Below the pieces are notes generated by a model, which saw nothing but the letters and a program-made list of their open reading frames with translations, was not told the origin of the DNA and did not search any database. DNA of 64,000 bases from Planctomycetota bacterium (lineage in GTDB: Bacteria > Planctomycetota > UBA1135 > GCA-002686595). Shown here one piece after another: positions 18,260-26,048 of this stretch (positions within the stretch are counted from its first letter, which is position 1; every line of letters starts with the position of its first letter). The stretch lies in assembly GCA_014238415.1 (NCBI GenBank), contig JABABA010000002.1, positions 124,001 to 188,000 of the forward strand, given 5' to 3'. A program made the translations under genes and the position numbers.

Positions 18260-19654
18260 ATGCAAATCCCGGTCAACAAGGAGCTGCTCGAACGCTACGC
18301 CACGAGTGCGCCACGCTACACCAGCTATCCCACTGCCATTGACTGGGTAGCGGACTCCTTTGATCCTGCCGATTACGCTCAGCACCTGACCAACGCTGCT
18401 ACAGCAACCACCGATCCTCTTTCGGTATACATTCACATTCCATTTTGCGCGGAGATGTGTCTTTACTGTGGATGCAATGTAGTCATCACCCGCAGAGAAG
18501 ATCGCGTGGAGCGCTACCTCGATCAACTTGAATTAGAGTTCGAACGCGTAGGAGCCACCGGCATCGGCATGCGGCCCGTACACCAGTACCATTGGGGCGG
18601 CGGCACACCCACGCACCTTTCCTGCGAACAGATCCGCCGGGTCCACGGAATGTTCGCCAAAGTCTTCACCTTGACCCCGGATGCAGAGGTAGCGATTGAA
18701 GTAGATCCGCGAGTCACCACCCGAGAACAACTAGAGGTACTGACCGAGTTAGGCTTCAACCGTATCTCCATGGGGGTGCAAGACTTCGACCACAAGGTGC
18801 AAGAAGCAGCCAAGCGCATACAGCCCAAGGAAATCACTGTCGGCCTGGTGCAGGACGCTCGCGAACTTGGCATGAGGTCAGTCAACCTGGACTTGATCTA
18901 CGGCCTGCCACACCAGTCACGCAGTCTATTTGCTGAAACGGTCCAGGAGACCATAGCCCTTCGCCCTGAGCGCGTAGCTCTCTTCCACTACGCTCATGTC
19001 CCCTGGTTGAAAAAACACCAAACTGCAATGGACATGGACGCAGCACCCTCCAGTGAAGAGAAAATCGAGATCTTCCTGGATTCCGTCAAGGCCTTTCAGG
19101 ACGCAGGGTATGAGTACCTGGGACTTGATCACTTCGCCCTACCCGATGACGAACTCGCAGTAGCCCTCCAGAACCGTACGCTGCATCGCAACTTCATGGG
19201 TTACACCACGCATACAGGCAGTGAAATGGTCTCGTTTGGCGTCTCCTCGATCAGTGAAGTTGACGGCTGCTTTGTGCAAAATCATCATGCAGAGGTCGAT
19301 TATCTCAAGGCTATTGAAAAAGGCGAACTGGCGGCCCTTCGGGGACACAAGATGAGTCCAGAGGATTGTTTGCGCCGTGATGTGATCCTGGGCTTGATGT
19401 GCAACGGCTGGCTTGACAAGCAAGTTATTGAAGCTCGCCACCAGATTGCCTTTGACGAGTATTTTTCCAAGCAACTCACGGCCCTTGCTCCCATGCAAGA
19501 TGACGGGCTAGTGCAACTGCACGCCAATGCTATCGAGCTGACTTCGATAGGCCAGATGTTCATGCGCAACGTAGCTGTTCATTTTGACAGCTACTTCGCT
19601 GCGCGCCAGGAACAAGGCAAGACAGGAGAGGGAACTTTCAGCAAGACCCTCTAG
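18260..19654 (+). CDS. hemN: oxygen-independent coproporphyrinogen III dehydrogenase
   Basis: HemN is a radical SAM enzyme that oxidatively decarboxylates coproporphyrinogen III to protoporphyrinogen IX without oxygen. This 464-aa protein is true HemN and not the haem chaperone HemW: it has the N-terminal YTSYPTAIDW motif and the extended cluster motif FCAEMCLYCGC with the extra Cys after the CxxxCxxC. The HWGGGTPT and ISMGVQDF segments bind SAM. Length matches HemN. It sits between hemE and hemG with gaps of 2 and 4 nt. The operon thus pairs an anaerobic HemN with an oxygen-linked HemY-type oxidase. Confidence 0.95.
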   Translation: MQIPVNKELLERYATSAPRYTSYPTAIDWVADSFDPADYAQHLTNAATATTDPLSVYIHIPFCAEMCLYCGCNVVITRREDRVERYLDQLELEFERVGATGIGMRPVHQYHWGGGTPTHLSCEQIRRVHGMFAKVFTLTPDAEVAIEVDPRVTTREQLEVLTELGFNRISMGVQDFDHKVQEAAKRIQPKEITVGLVQDARELGMRSVNLDLIYGLPHQSRSLFAETVQETIALRPERVALFHYAHVPWLKKHQTAMDMDAAPSSEEKIEIFLDSVKAFQDAGYEYLGLDHFALPDDELAVALQNRTLHRNFMGYTTHTGSEMVSFGVSSISEVDGCFVQNHHAEVDYLKAIEKGELAALRGHKMSPEDCLRRDVILGLMCNGWLDKQVIEARHQIAFDEYFSKQLTALAPMQDDGLVQLHANAIELTSIGQMFMRNVAVHFDSYFAARQEQGKTGEGTFSKTL

Positions 19655-19658
19655 GCCG

Positions 19659-21098
19659 ATGCAAGATACACACGGTGCAATAGTAATTGGCGCAGGCGCC
19701 ACGGGTCTGGCTTGTGCCCACACCCTGCATCACTCCGGGGTCAAGGTTCTCTGCCTCGACAGCGCGCGCAATCCCGGCGGTGTCATGAGCACACACCAGG
19801 AAGGAAGCTTCTTGTTCGAGCAGGGGCCAAACACGATCCCTGCCAGCGCAGCCACCTTTCGCCGCCTGACTCAAGAAGTTGGTCTACTTGATCGATTGAT
19901 ACCCTCTAATTCAGCCGCAGCACTGCGGCTGGTCTATCGCAACGGACGCCTCCATCCCCTACCCAATAGCCCTATGGGTTTTGTGAGGTCCAAACTGCTT
20001 TCCGCAAGAGGAAAGCTGCGCCTGATGACCGAACCCCTACGTCCCATGACAAGGGTCAGCCAACTGGACACAGAACCTTCCCTTGAAGAATTCTTGGTCG
20101 ACCGTCTGGGTGGCGAAGCGGCTTCAGTCTTGGGTAGTGCTTTTGTGCGTGGAGTCTATGCGGCAGACCTGGCAGAGCTCGGAGCACGCAGCGCCTTTCC
20201 GCGCGTATTCAATCTGGCCAATGATGCAGGCGGTTTGCTACGCGCCATTCTCAAGGCTCGCAAGGTCGCTAAGAAACAATCCATCGAGGTCCCACCCGGG
20301 CCTGACTTTCCCCATAACAGCTTGCTTTCCTTTCCCACAGGCTTGAGGGAGTTGCCTTTGGCTCTCGCCAGGGGGCTTGGAAAACACATGCAGCTTGGTC
20401 GGTGTGTCACGGAAATCGAACGTGGTCCCGAGGGATGGCTGGTAACTGTCGAAGATGGAGCTACCTTCAGAACCGAAACAGTTGTGCTTGCTACCGGCCC
20501 CAGGGATGCTCACGGCTTGCTGGCCATGACCGCCCCCGAGCGCACGGATGTCCGGCCGTTGCTTGACTTGCCCACGGCAAATATCTCCGTAGTACACCTA
20601 GGGCTCTCACAAGCAAGCCTGCCCCCCGCCTTTGGCTTCCTCGTGCCCGCCAAGGCGGAGCCCAGGGAGTCAGCGCCTCGCTTGCTAGGAGCCCTCTTCC
20701 CGTCCAACATCTTTGCCGGTCGCGCACCAGCTGGCAGCGCTGTTGTCAGCGCAATTTATCACAGCCGCAGCCTGGCGGGCCTGGACACCAAAGGGGCTGT
20801 GAATCTCACGCTGGAAGACCTGAAGCGAGGCCTTGGGCACTCGCCAGGAGGCCTGCAAGCAGCCCGGATCCACCACTGGAAAGGCGTAATACCCCGCTAT
20901 GGAGTAGATCACGACAGGATGATCGCCAAGCTGCATGGCACGGTTCGAAGGGCCTTGCCCAAGCTGATCATGGCAGGAACCTGGACCGGAGGAGTCTCAG
21001 TGGAAGATCGCCTGAAGACAGGGGTTGAGGCTGCGGGTGAGGTCCACGCTATGGTGGACGGTGTGAACAAGGCAAGCCTCAAGGAGGCTGACGCATGA
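19659..21098 (+). CDS. hemG: protoporphyrinogen/coproporphyrinogen oxidase, HemY type
   Basis: A 479-aa FAD protein that removes six electrons from protoporphyrinogen IX (or coproporphyrinogen III in coproporphyrin-dependent organisms). The N-terminal Rossmann motif is VIGAGATGLACAHTL, followed by VLCLDSARNPGGVMST. Further family features are FEQGPNTI, SAFVRGVYAADL and the C-terminal AGTWTGGVSVEDRLKTG. The ATG at 19659 is used; an upstream start inside hemN adds 25 unrelated residues. The stop overlaps the ccsA-like start by 4 nt (ATGA). HemN upstream makes protoporphyrinogen, so the classical protoporphyrin route is the simplest reading. Confidence 0.92.
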   Translation: MQDTHGAIVIGAGATGLACAHTLHHSGVKVLCLDSARNPGGVMSTHQEGSFLFEQGPNTIPASAATFRRLTQEVGLLDRLIPSNSAAALRLVYRNGRLHPLPNSPMGFVRSKLLSARGKLRLMTEPLRPMTRVSQLDTEPSLEEFLVDRLGGEAASVLGSAFVRGVYAADLAELGARSAFPRVFNLANDAGGLLRAILKARKVAKKQSIEVPPGPDFPHNSLLSFPTGLRELPLALARGLGKHMQLGRCVTEIERGPEGWLVTVEDGATFRTETVVLATGPRDAHGLLAMTAPERTDVRPLLDLPTANISVVHLGLSQASLPPAFGFLVPAKAEPRESAPRLLGALFPSNIFAGRAPAGSAVVSAIYHSRSLAGLDTKGAVNLTLEDLKRGLGHSPGGLQAARIHHWKGVIPRYGVDHDRMIAKLHGTVRRALPKLIMAGTWTGGVSVEDRLKTGVEAAGEVHAMVDGVNKASLKEADA

Positions 21099-21919
21099 AC
21101 CTCACCCAACCACTAACAGTCCTGCTGCCGCTACTGTATTTTTTGGCAGCCTCCCTCTATGGCATGGCCTATGCCGGAGACAAGCAGCCCACCTGGTCCA
21201 CCCGGGCACAACGCAGCGTGCTGCTCTTGGCCATGGCCATCCACCTGTGGCTCTTTTGGCTGCATGCCACCAGAAGTGATGTGTTCCCTGTCCAAGGTGT
21301 GACCCTGACGATTTCTGCAGTAGCCCTGACCACGGCGATGCTCTTTCGCTTCTTGACCATTCGCACCCCGCAGGCTTCGGTTGGCTCCTTGGTCCTGGGC
21401 TGCGTGGGCTCCTTGCAGTTGATTGCATCTGCATTTGGACCAATGACCGCCGGAGAAGGTGCGACCCAAAGAGACGCTGTCGCGATCTTGCACATCCTGA
21501 TGATGTTGCTCGCTTCTGCGGCATTGATCCTCTCAGGCGCCTATGGATGTTTGCACCTGGTGCAATACCGCCAGATGAGGCGCAGAGTGTTTGGCTCTCT
21601 GTTTCGCAACCTGCCCTCGCTGGAGTTGCTCTCGAGCATGGTGCGGCGCACAGCTCTAGCAGGGTTTGTCTGTCTGACCTTGGGACTGAATGTGGGCATC
21701 GGTCTAGGACATGCCCGGCCAATACATGAATTCCGTTATGGAGACCCACAAGTAATTTTGATCATTGGCCTCTGGGTCTACTTCGGAGTGATCGCTTTCT
21801 CTCGACGGATACCAGGGCTCAACGCACGACGTGCCTCAACTATGGCTATCGGTGGGCTCCTGGCTCTGCTCTCATCTCTTGCATTGATGGCCACCAACCT
21901 TTCTTTCCACGCTTCCTGA
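21095..21919 (+). CDS. CcsA/HemX-type cytochrome c assembly membrane protein
   Basis: A 274-aa integral membrane protein of the cytochrome c assembly (CcsA/ResC/HemX) family, which handles haem at the membrane. About eight hydrophobic helices are visible (LTVLLPLLYFLAASLYGMAY to ALLSSLALMATN). Conserved-type His residues lie in AIHLWLFWLHATR, AILHILMMLLASAALI and HLVQYRQMRRR. It lacks the long tryptophan-rich WWD loop of full CcsA, and so is closer to HemX, which is commonly encoded next to hemA. It overlaps hemG by 4 nt and hemA by 1 nt. HemX in Bacillus lowers HemA levels; a similar role is possible here. Confidence 0.8.
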   Translation: MNLTQPLTVLLPLLYFLAASLYGMAYAGDKQPTWSTRAQRSVLLLAMAIHLWLFWLHATRSDVFPVQGVTLTISAVALTTAMLFRFLTIRTPQASVGSLVLGCVGSLQLIASAFGPMTAGEGATQRDAVAILHILMMLLASAALILSGAYGCLHLVQYRQMRRRVFGSLFRNLPSLELLSSMVRRTALAGFVCLTLGLNVGIGLGHARPIHEFRYGDPQVILIIGLWVYFGVIAFSRRIPGLNARRASTMAIGGLLALLSSLALMATNLSFHAS

Positions 21920-23160
21920 TGGACCAGTTCGAAGAGATCGTCCTGCTCGGATTGTCGCATCGCTCTGCGGAAGTAGCCGTGCGAGAACAGTACGCGGTAC
22001 AGCCAGATGATGTCTCGCGCTTGCTGCAGGAACTGCTCGACCAAGAGGGTATTGAAGAAGCCTTGTTGCTCTCAACCTGTAACCGAACCGAAATCCTGAT
22101 TCACTGCTCGCACGAGTGTGATGCAACAGAACTACTGCGCTTCAAGTTCTTTCGCAACCTTGATCCCAACAGCACTTACGAACACCGTGGCGTACGAGCA
22201 ATCATTCACCTCTACCGCACGGCCGCTGGGCTGGACAGTCAGGTCTTGGGTGAAAGTGAAATCTTGGGCCAGATGCGAAGAGCCGGAGAAGTAGCGCGCC
22301 AGGCGAACGGTTTGGGACGCGTCTTGGAGCCGCTGATACAGCAGGCTCTTGCGGCTGGCAAGCACGTACGCAGCGAAACCGGATTGGGCGAAGGGTCGTT
22401 GAGCATAGCCCGAGTAGCCGTCACCACCGCTGAGCGTGTATTTGGCGATCTTACCGATCGCAGTATCGTGATCGTGGGCGCTGGCGAAACTGGCCGGCTC
22501 TTGGGGCGCCACCTCTTGTCATGCGGCGTCAAGAGGATTGACTTTGTCAACCGTACTCTTGAGAGCGCCGAAGAAGCTGTGCGTGAAACCGGAGGACGGG
22601 CACACTCCTTGAAAGACCTTGGCATAGCAATGGAGAAGGCAGATCTGATTGCCACCTGTGTAGACGGCTCACCTGGAATAATCACACCCGAACACTTCGA
22701 CCAACGCGCTCTGGCCCGGCGCGACCAACCAACCGTTGTAATCGACCTCTCCATCCCACGCGCAGTAGAAGAGGGAGTGAGGGACATCAACGGAGCCTTC
22801 TTGATCAATTTGGATGACCTCGACCCGGTGATCGAAAGCAACCGCAAACAAAGAGGGGACGCCAGCGCCAAGGCAGACGAGATGCTGGTCAGCGAGGTTC
22901 ATAAGTTCCTCTCCCTGCGCACATATGCGAGCTTCCGCCCGGCCATCGCCGAATTACATCGGGGGTTCGAGGTTGCGCGAGAAGAAGTCCTTGATGGGGT
23001 CACCGGAGGTTCAGCAGAACCGCGAGAATTGGAGATCGCTCACGAATTGAGCCGACGCCTGCTCGACGTAGCTCTGGGACAACTCAAGGAAGGCGCTCGA
23101 GCTGCACGCTCTGAAGAAGCCCTCGACCGTATGTACCAACGCTACCTCAAGAGCTTGTGA
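21919..23160 (+). CDS. hemA: glutamyl-tRNA reductase
   Basis: HemA reduces glutamyl-tRNA(Glu) to glutamate-1-semialdehyde with NADPH, the committed step of the C5 pathway. The 413-aa protein has the active-site LLSTCNRTEIL (catalytic Cys), the SHRSAEVAVREQ segment, the SQVLGESEILGQMRRAG signature, the NADPH-binding VIVGAGETGRLLGRHLL and the C-terminal dimerisation domain. The start codon overlaps the stop of the CcsA-like gene (TGATG) and the stop overlaps the hemC GTG by 4 nt. hemL, the next enzyme of the pathway, closes the same operon. Confidence 0.96.
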   Translation: MDQFEEIVLLGLSHRSAEVAVREQYAVQPDDVSRLLQELLDQEGIEEALLLSTCNRTEILIHCSHECDATELLRFKFFRNLDPNSTYEHRGVRAIIHLYRTAAGLDSQVLGESEILGQMRRAGEVARQANGLGRVLEPLIQQALAAGKHVRSETGLGEGSLSIARVAVTTAERVFGDLTDRSIVIVGAGETGRLLGRHLLSCGVKRIDFVNRTLESAEEAVRETGGRAHSLKDLGIAMEKADLIATCVDGSPGIITPEHFDQRALARRDQPTVVIDLSIPRAVEEGVRDINGAFLINLDDLDPVIESNRKQRGDASAKADEMLVSEVHKFLSLRTYASFRPAIAELHRGFEVAREEVLDGVTGGSAEPRELEIAHELSRRLLDVALGQLKEGARAARSEEALDRMYQRYLKSL

Positions 23161-24074
23161 ACCTCGTCCTTTCCACACGCCAAAGCCCTCTTGCTCTGTG
23201 GCAGGCTGAAGAAGCCAAGCGGCTGATTGAAGAGCGCCACGATCATGTGAATGTAAGCCTGCTGCCGATAAGTTCCAGCGCTGATCATGACCAGTCCACG
23301 GCTCTCTCCCGCTTCGGACGGGTGGGCATCTTCACCGCCGAGGTAGATTGCGCATTGTTGGCCGAACGAGCTCATGTGGGAGTTCACAGTTTGAAGGACT
23401 TGACCACCAAGATTGAAGAGGGCCTCTGTCTAGCTGGCGTGCTGCCCAGTGGGCCGCCCGAAGATGTGCTCATTACCATGGACGGGCGCAAGCTTGACGA
23501 CCTGGTTCCCGGTTCACGCGTTGCCACCAGCAGCCCACGTCGCAAGGCCCAACTGCTCGCATTGCGCCCTGACTTGACCGTATTGGAAATCCGGGGCAAC
23601 GTCCAAACCCGATTGAATCAACTTGAGGAAGGTCACGCGGACGGTCTGCTGATGGCCCGCGCGGGTCTTATGCGCCTGGGCCTCAGCGATCGCATCAGCG
23701 AGGTATTGAATGTGGAGACCTTTCTGCCCGCCGCTGGTCAAGGAATAGTGGGTCTTACCACCCGCGCAACTGACACAGAAACCAAGAACCTCGTCGATAA
23801 TCTCGCGACTGATGGCACTGACCTGCGTGCCGAAGCTGAACGAACCTTCATCCACGCCCTCGACGCCGGGTGCACCGCACCGCTTGGGGTACTCTGCACC
23901 AATGAAACCGGACGCCTGCGCCTACGTGCGCAAATCCTCTCTTTGGACGGGAAGCAACAGCTTGCAGGTGATATGTCAGGCAACAATGAACATCCACGCG
24001 AAATTGGACTCAATCTGGCCAAGGAGCTTCTAGAACAGGGCGCCGCTGAGTTGATTGCGGAGGCACGTGAGTGA
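23157..24074 (+). CDS. hemC: porphobilinogen deaminase (hydroxymethylbilane synthase)
   Basis: HemC polymerises four porphobilinogen units into hydroxymethylbilane. The 305-aa protein shows the N-terminal STRQSPLALWQAEEAKRLIE, the GRVGIFTAEVDCALL and VHSLKDLTT segments (catalytic Asp region), RRKAQLLALRPDLTVLEIRG, and the dipyrromethane-cofactor Cys in DAGCTAPLG. The start is a GTG at 23157 overlapping the hemA stop by 4 nt. The stop overlaps the hemD GTG by 4 nt. Confidence 0.95.
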   Translation: MNLVLSTRQSPLALWQAEEAKRLIEERHDHVNVSLLPISSSADHDQSTALSRFGRVGIFTAEVDCALLAERAHVGVHSLKDLTTKIEEGLCLAGVLPSGPPEDVLITMDGRKLDDLVPGSRVATSSPRRKAQLLALRPDLTVLEIRGNVQTRLNQLEEGHADGLLMARAGLMRLGLSDRISEVLNVETFLPAAGQGIVGLTTRATDTETKNLVDNLATDGTDLRAEAERTFIHALDAGCTAPLGVLCTNETGRLRLRAQILSLDGKQQLAGDMSGNNEHPREIGLNLAKELLEQGAAELIAEARE

Positions 24075-24772
24075 GTGAGCGCTGGAGCCTCCTCTTGACG
24101 GGGCCAATTCAAAGTCCTGGAGACTGGGAAGAGGCTGTACGCAAGGCGGGTTGGGAAAGCCTCAGTCATCCCTTGCTCCAACGCACCACTCTGCCCATGC
24201 AGGACGAGCCACAAGAACGCCCCGATTGGATTGCGGTAACTTCCACGGGTGCTCTGCCCGCCCTGATTGAAGCACGTGATGCAGGCGCAGAGTGGTGCAA
24301 GGCTCCGTTGGCTGTAGTCGGAGTACGCAGCGCACAGGCTCTTGCGACGGCAGGTTTCGAAATTGCGCTGACTGCGACCGGTGGCGACGCTGCAAGTCTG
24401 GCCCAAACCCTCTGCTCGAAAGCTGCTAAGGGTTCCCGTGTACTCTGGCTGCGGGGCGAGCGGGCAAGAGACTTTGGAGATCAACTACGAACTGGTGGCT
24501 TGCTAGTGGACGAGCAGATTGTCTACCGCACCATACCAACGCCCCAGTTGACGGCACCTCTGACAGATGTGGTGTTCTTCGCAGCCCCGGAGGCTGTGGA
24601 GATCTGGTGCGCTGAACAACACGAATTTCGCCCCGCTGCCCTGGCCATGGGCTGGACGACACTGGACGCTCTACAAGCCAATCAAGAGCACTTCTCTATG
24701 ACCCTTCCATTGGCATCGCCGCAGCCGGCTTCCCTTACCCTGGCTCTCGAAGCCATTGCCACCAACAAGTGA
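24071..24772 (+). CDS. hemD: uroporphyrinogen-III synthase
   Basis: HemD cyclises hydroxymethylbilane with inversion of ring D. The family is poorly conserved; this 233-aa protein is assigned from its place between hemC and hemL and from weak family marks: WIAVTSTGALPALIEA in the first domain, VGVRSAQALATAGF, SRVLWLRGERARD, and VDEQIVYRTIPTP in the hinge between the two domains. Length fits. The start is GTG at 24071, overlapping hemC by 4 nt. Confidence 0.85.
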   Translation: MSERWSLLLTGPIQSPGDWEEAVRKAGWESLSHPLLQRTTLPMQDEPQERPDWIAVTSTGALPALIEARDAGAEWCKAPLAVVGVRSAQALATAGFEIALTATGGDAASLAQTLCSKAAKGSRVLWLRGERARDFGDQLRTGGLLVDEQIVYRTIPTPQLTAPLTDVVFFAAPEAVEIWCAEQHEFRPAALAMGWTTLDALQANQEHFSMTLPLASPQPASLTLALEAIATNK

Positions 24773-24773
24773 T

Positions 24774-26048
24774 ATGCGTCTCGATCAAAGTGAAACGATT
24801 TTTGCAAAGGCCCAGTCTCTGATTCCAGGTGGAGTGAACTCCCCGGTGCGAGCCTATTCTTCCGTGGGAGGTACGCCCCCACACGTGAAAAGCGGTAAGG
24901 GGCCCCTGATCAAGGATGAAGACGGGAACGAGTATGTAGACATGGTCCTCTCCTACGGCCCTCTGATCCTGGGTCATGGAGACGAAGAGGTCAAAGAAGC
25001 CCTACACGCTGCAGTCGAACGCGGCACCGCCTTTGGCGCACCCACACGAGCGGAACTCGCCATCGCCGAGGTAATCTGCGAGCGCGTGGTGCCAGTGGAA
25101 ATGGTGCGGCTCGTGAACAGCGGAACCGAGGCAACCCTTTCTGCCGCGCGCCTGGCGCGAGCCGCCACCGGTCGCAATCGCATCGTCAAGTTCAACGGCT
25201 GTTACCACGGTCATGGGGATTCGTTTCTGGTGCGAGCAGGTTCGGGCGGACTGACCCTGGGGGCTCCTGATTCCCCTGGTGTGCCCCAAAGTCTGGCAGA
25301 GTTGACCCTGATTGCGGAATACAACGATCTCCCCAACACGAGTTCCCTCTTCGAAGCCCACGGCCACGACATCGCCGCCATCATCGTGGAACCAGTAGCG
25401 GGAAACATGGGCCTGATACCCCCAGAACCAGGATTCCTCCAAGGACTGCGAGATCTGTGCGACAACCACGGAGCGCTCTTGATCTTCGATGAAGTCATGA
25501 CCGGCTTCCGCGTAGCGGCTGGTGGTTACCAGCAAATCTGCAAGATCACGCCGGATCTAATCTGTATGGGCAAGGTGATCGGTGGCGGCTTGCCAATCGG
25601 TGCCTATGGCGGGCGCCGGGAATTGATGCAAGAGATATCACCAGCAGGAGATGTCTATCAGGCAGGCACCTTGAGTGGAAACCCGCTCGCAGTGGCGGCG
25701 GGAGCAAAGACCCTGGAGATCCTAGGCCGCAAGGGAGTCTATCAAGGCCTTGAAGAATCCGCCCAACGCCTGGCTTCAGGCATTGAGGAGATCTTCGCCC
25801 ACCACGGCAGGCCCGGACGCGTGCAACGACAAGGGTCCATGATGTGCCTCTATCTTGCCGATTCACCAGTGCGCAATCTGAATGAGGTCAACGCCACTGA
25901 CCGAGAATCCTGGATCACATTCTTTCGCTCTATGCTGGAAAATGGAATTCTGCTGCCGCCCTCGCCTTATGAAGCCTGGTTCCTCTCCACCAAACATGAT
26001 GAGCCCACTATCACGCGCATTCTGGAGGCGGTGGACCGTTCCCTCTAG
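24774..26048 (+). CDS. hemL: glutamate-1-semialdehyde 2,1-aminomutase
   Basis: HemL is a PLP enzyme that converts glutamate-1-semialdehyde to 5-aminolevulinate. The 424-aa protein shows QSLIPGGVNSPVRAYSSVGG at the start, LVNSGTEATLSAARLARAAT (PLP phosphate binding), FNGCYHGHGDSFLVRAGSG, LIFDEVMTGFR and the PLP lysine in CMGKVIGGGLPIGAYGG. The ATG at 24774 lies one base after the hemD stop; an ATG at 24756 would overlap hemD. It is the last gene of the operon and its stop overlaps the convergent helicase gene by 4 nt. hemB is not in the window. Confidence 0.95.
   Translation: MRLDQSETIFAKAQSLIPGGVNSPVRAYSSVGGTPPHVKSGKGPLIKDEDGNEYVDMVLSYGPLILGHGDEEVKEALHAAVERGTAFGAPTRAELAIAEVICERVVPVEMVRLVNSGTEATLSAARLARAATGRNRIVKFNGCYHGHGDSFLVRAGSGGLTLGAPDSPGVPQSLAELTLIAEYNDLPNTSSLFEAHGHDIAAIIVEPVAGNMGLIPPEPGFLQGLRDLCDNHGALLIFDEVMTGFRVAAGGYQQICKITPDLICMGKVIGGGLPIGAYGGRRELMQEISPAGDVYQAGTLSGNPLAVAAGAKTLEILGRKGVYQGLEESAQRLASGIEEIFAHHGRPGRVQRQGSMMCLYLADSPVRNLNEVNATDRESWITFFRSMLENGILLPPSPYEAWFLSTKHDEPTITRILEAVDRSL

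Noticed and set aside
24756-24773. hemL start at 24756
   Set aside because: It would overlap hemD by 17 nt; the ATG at 24774, one base after the hemD stop, fits the packing of the operon and the usual HemL N-terminus.
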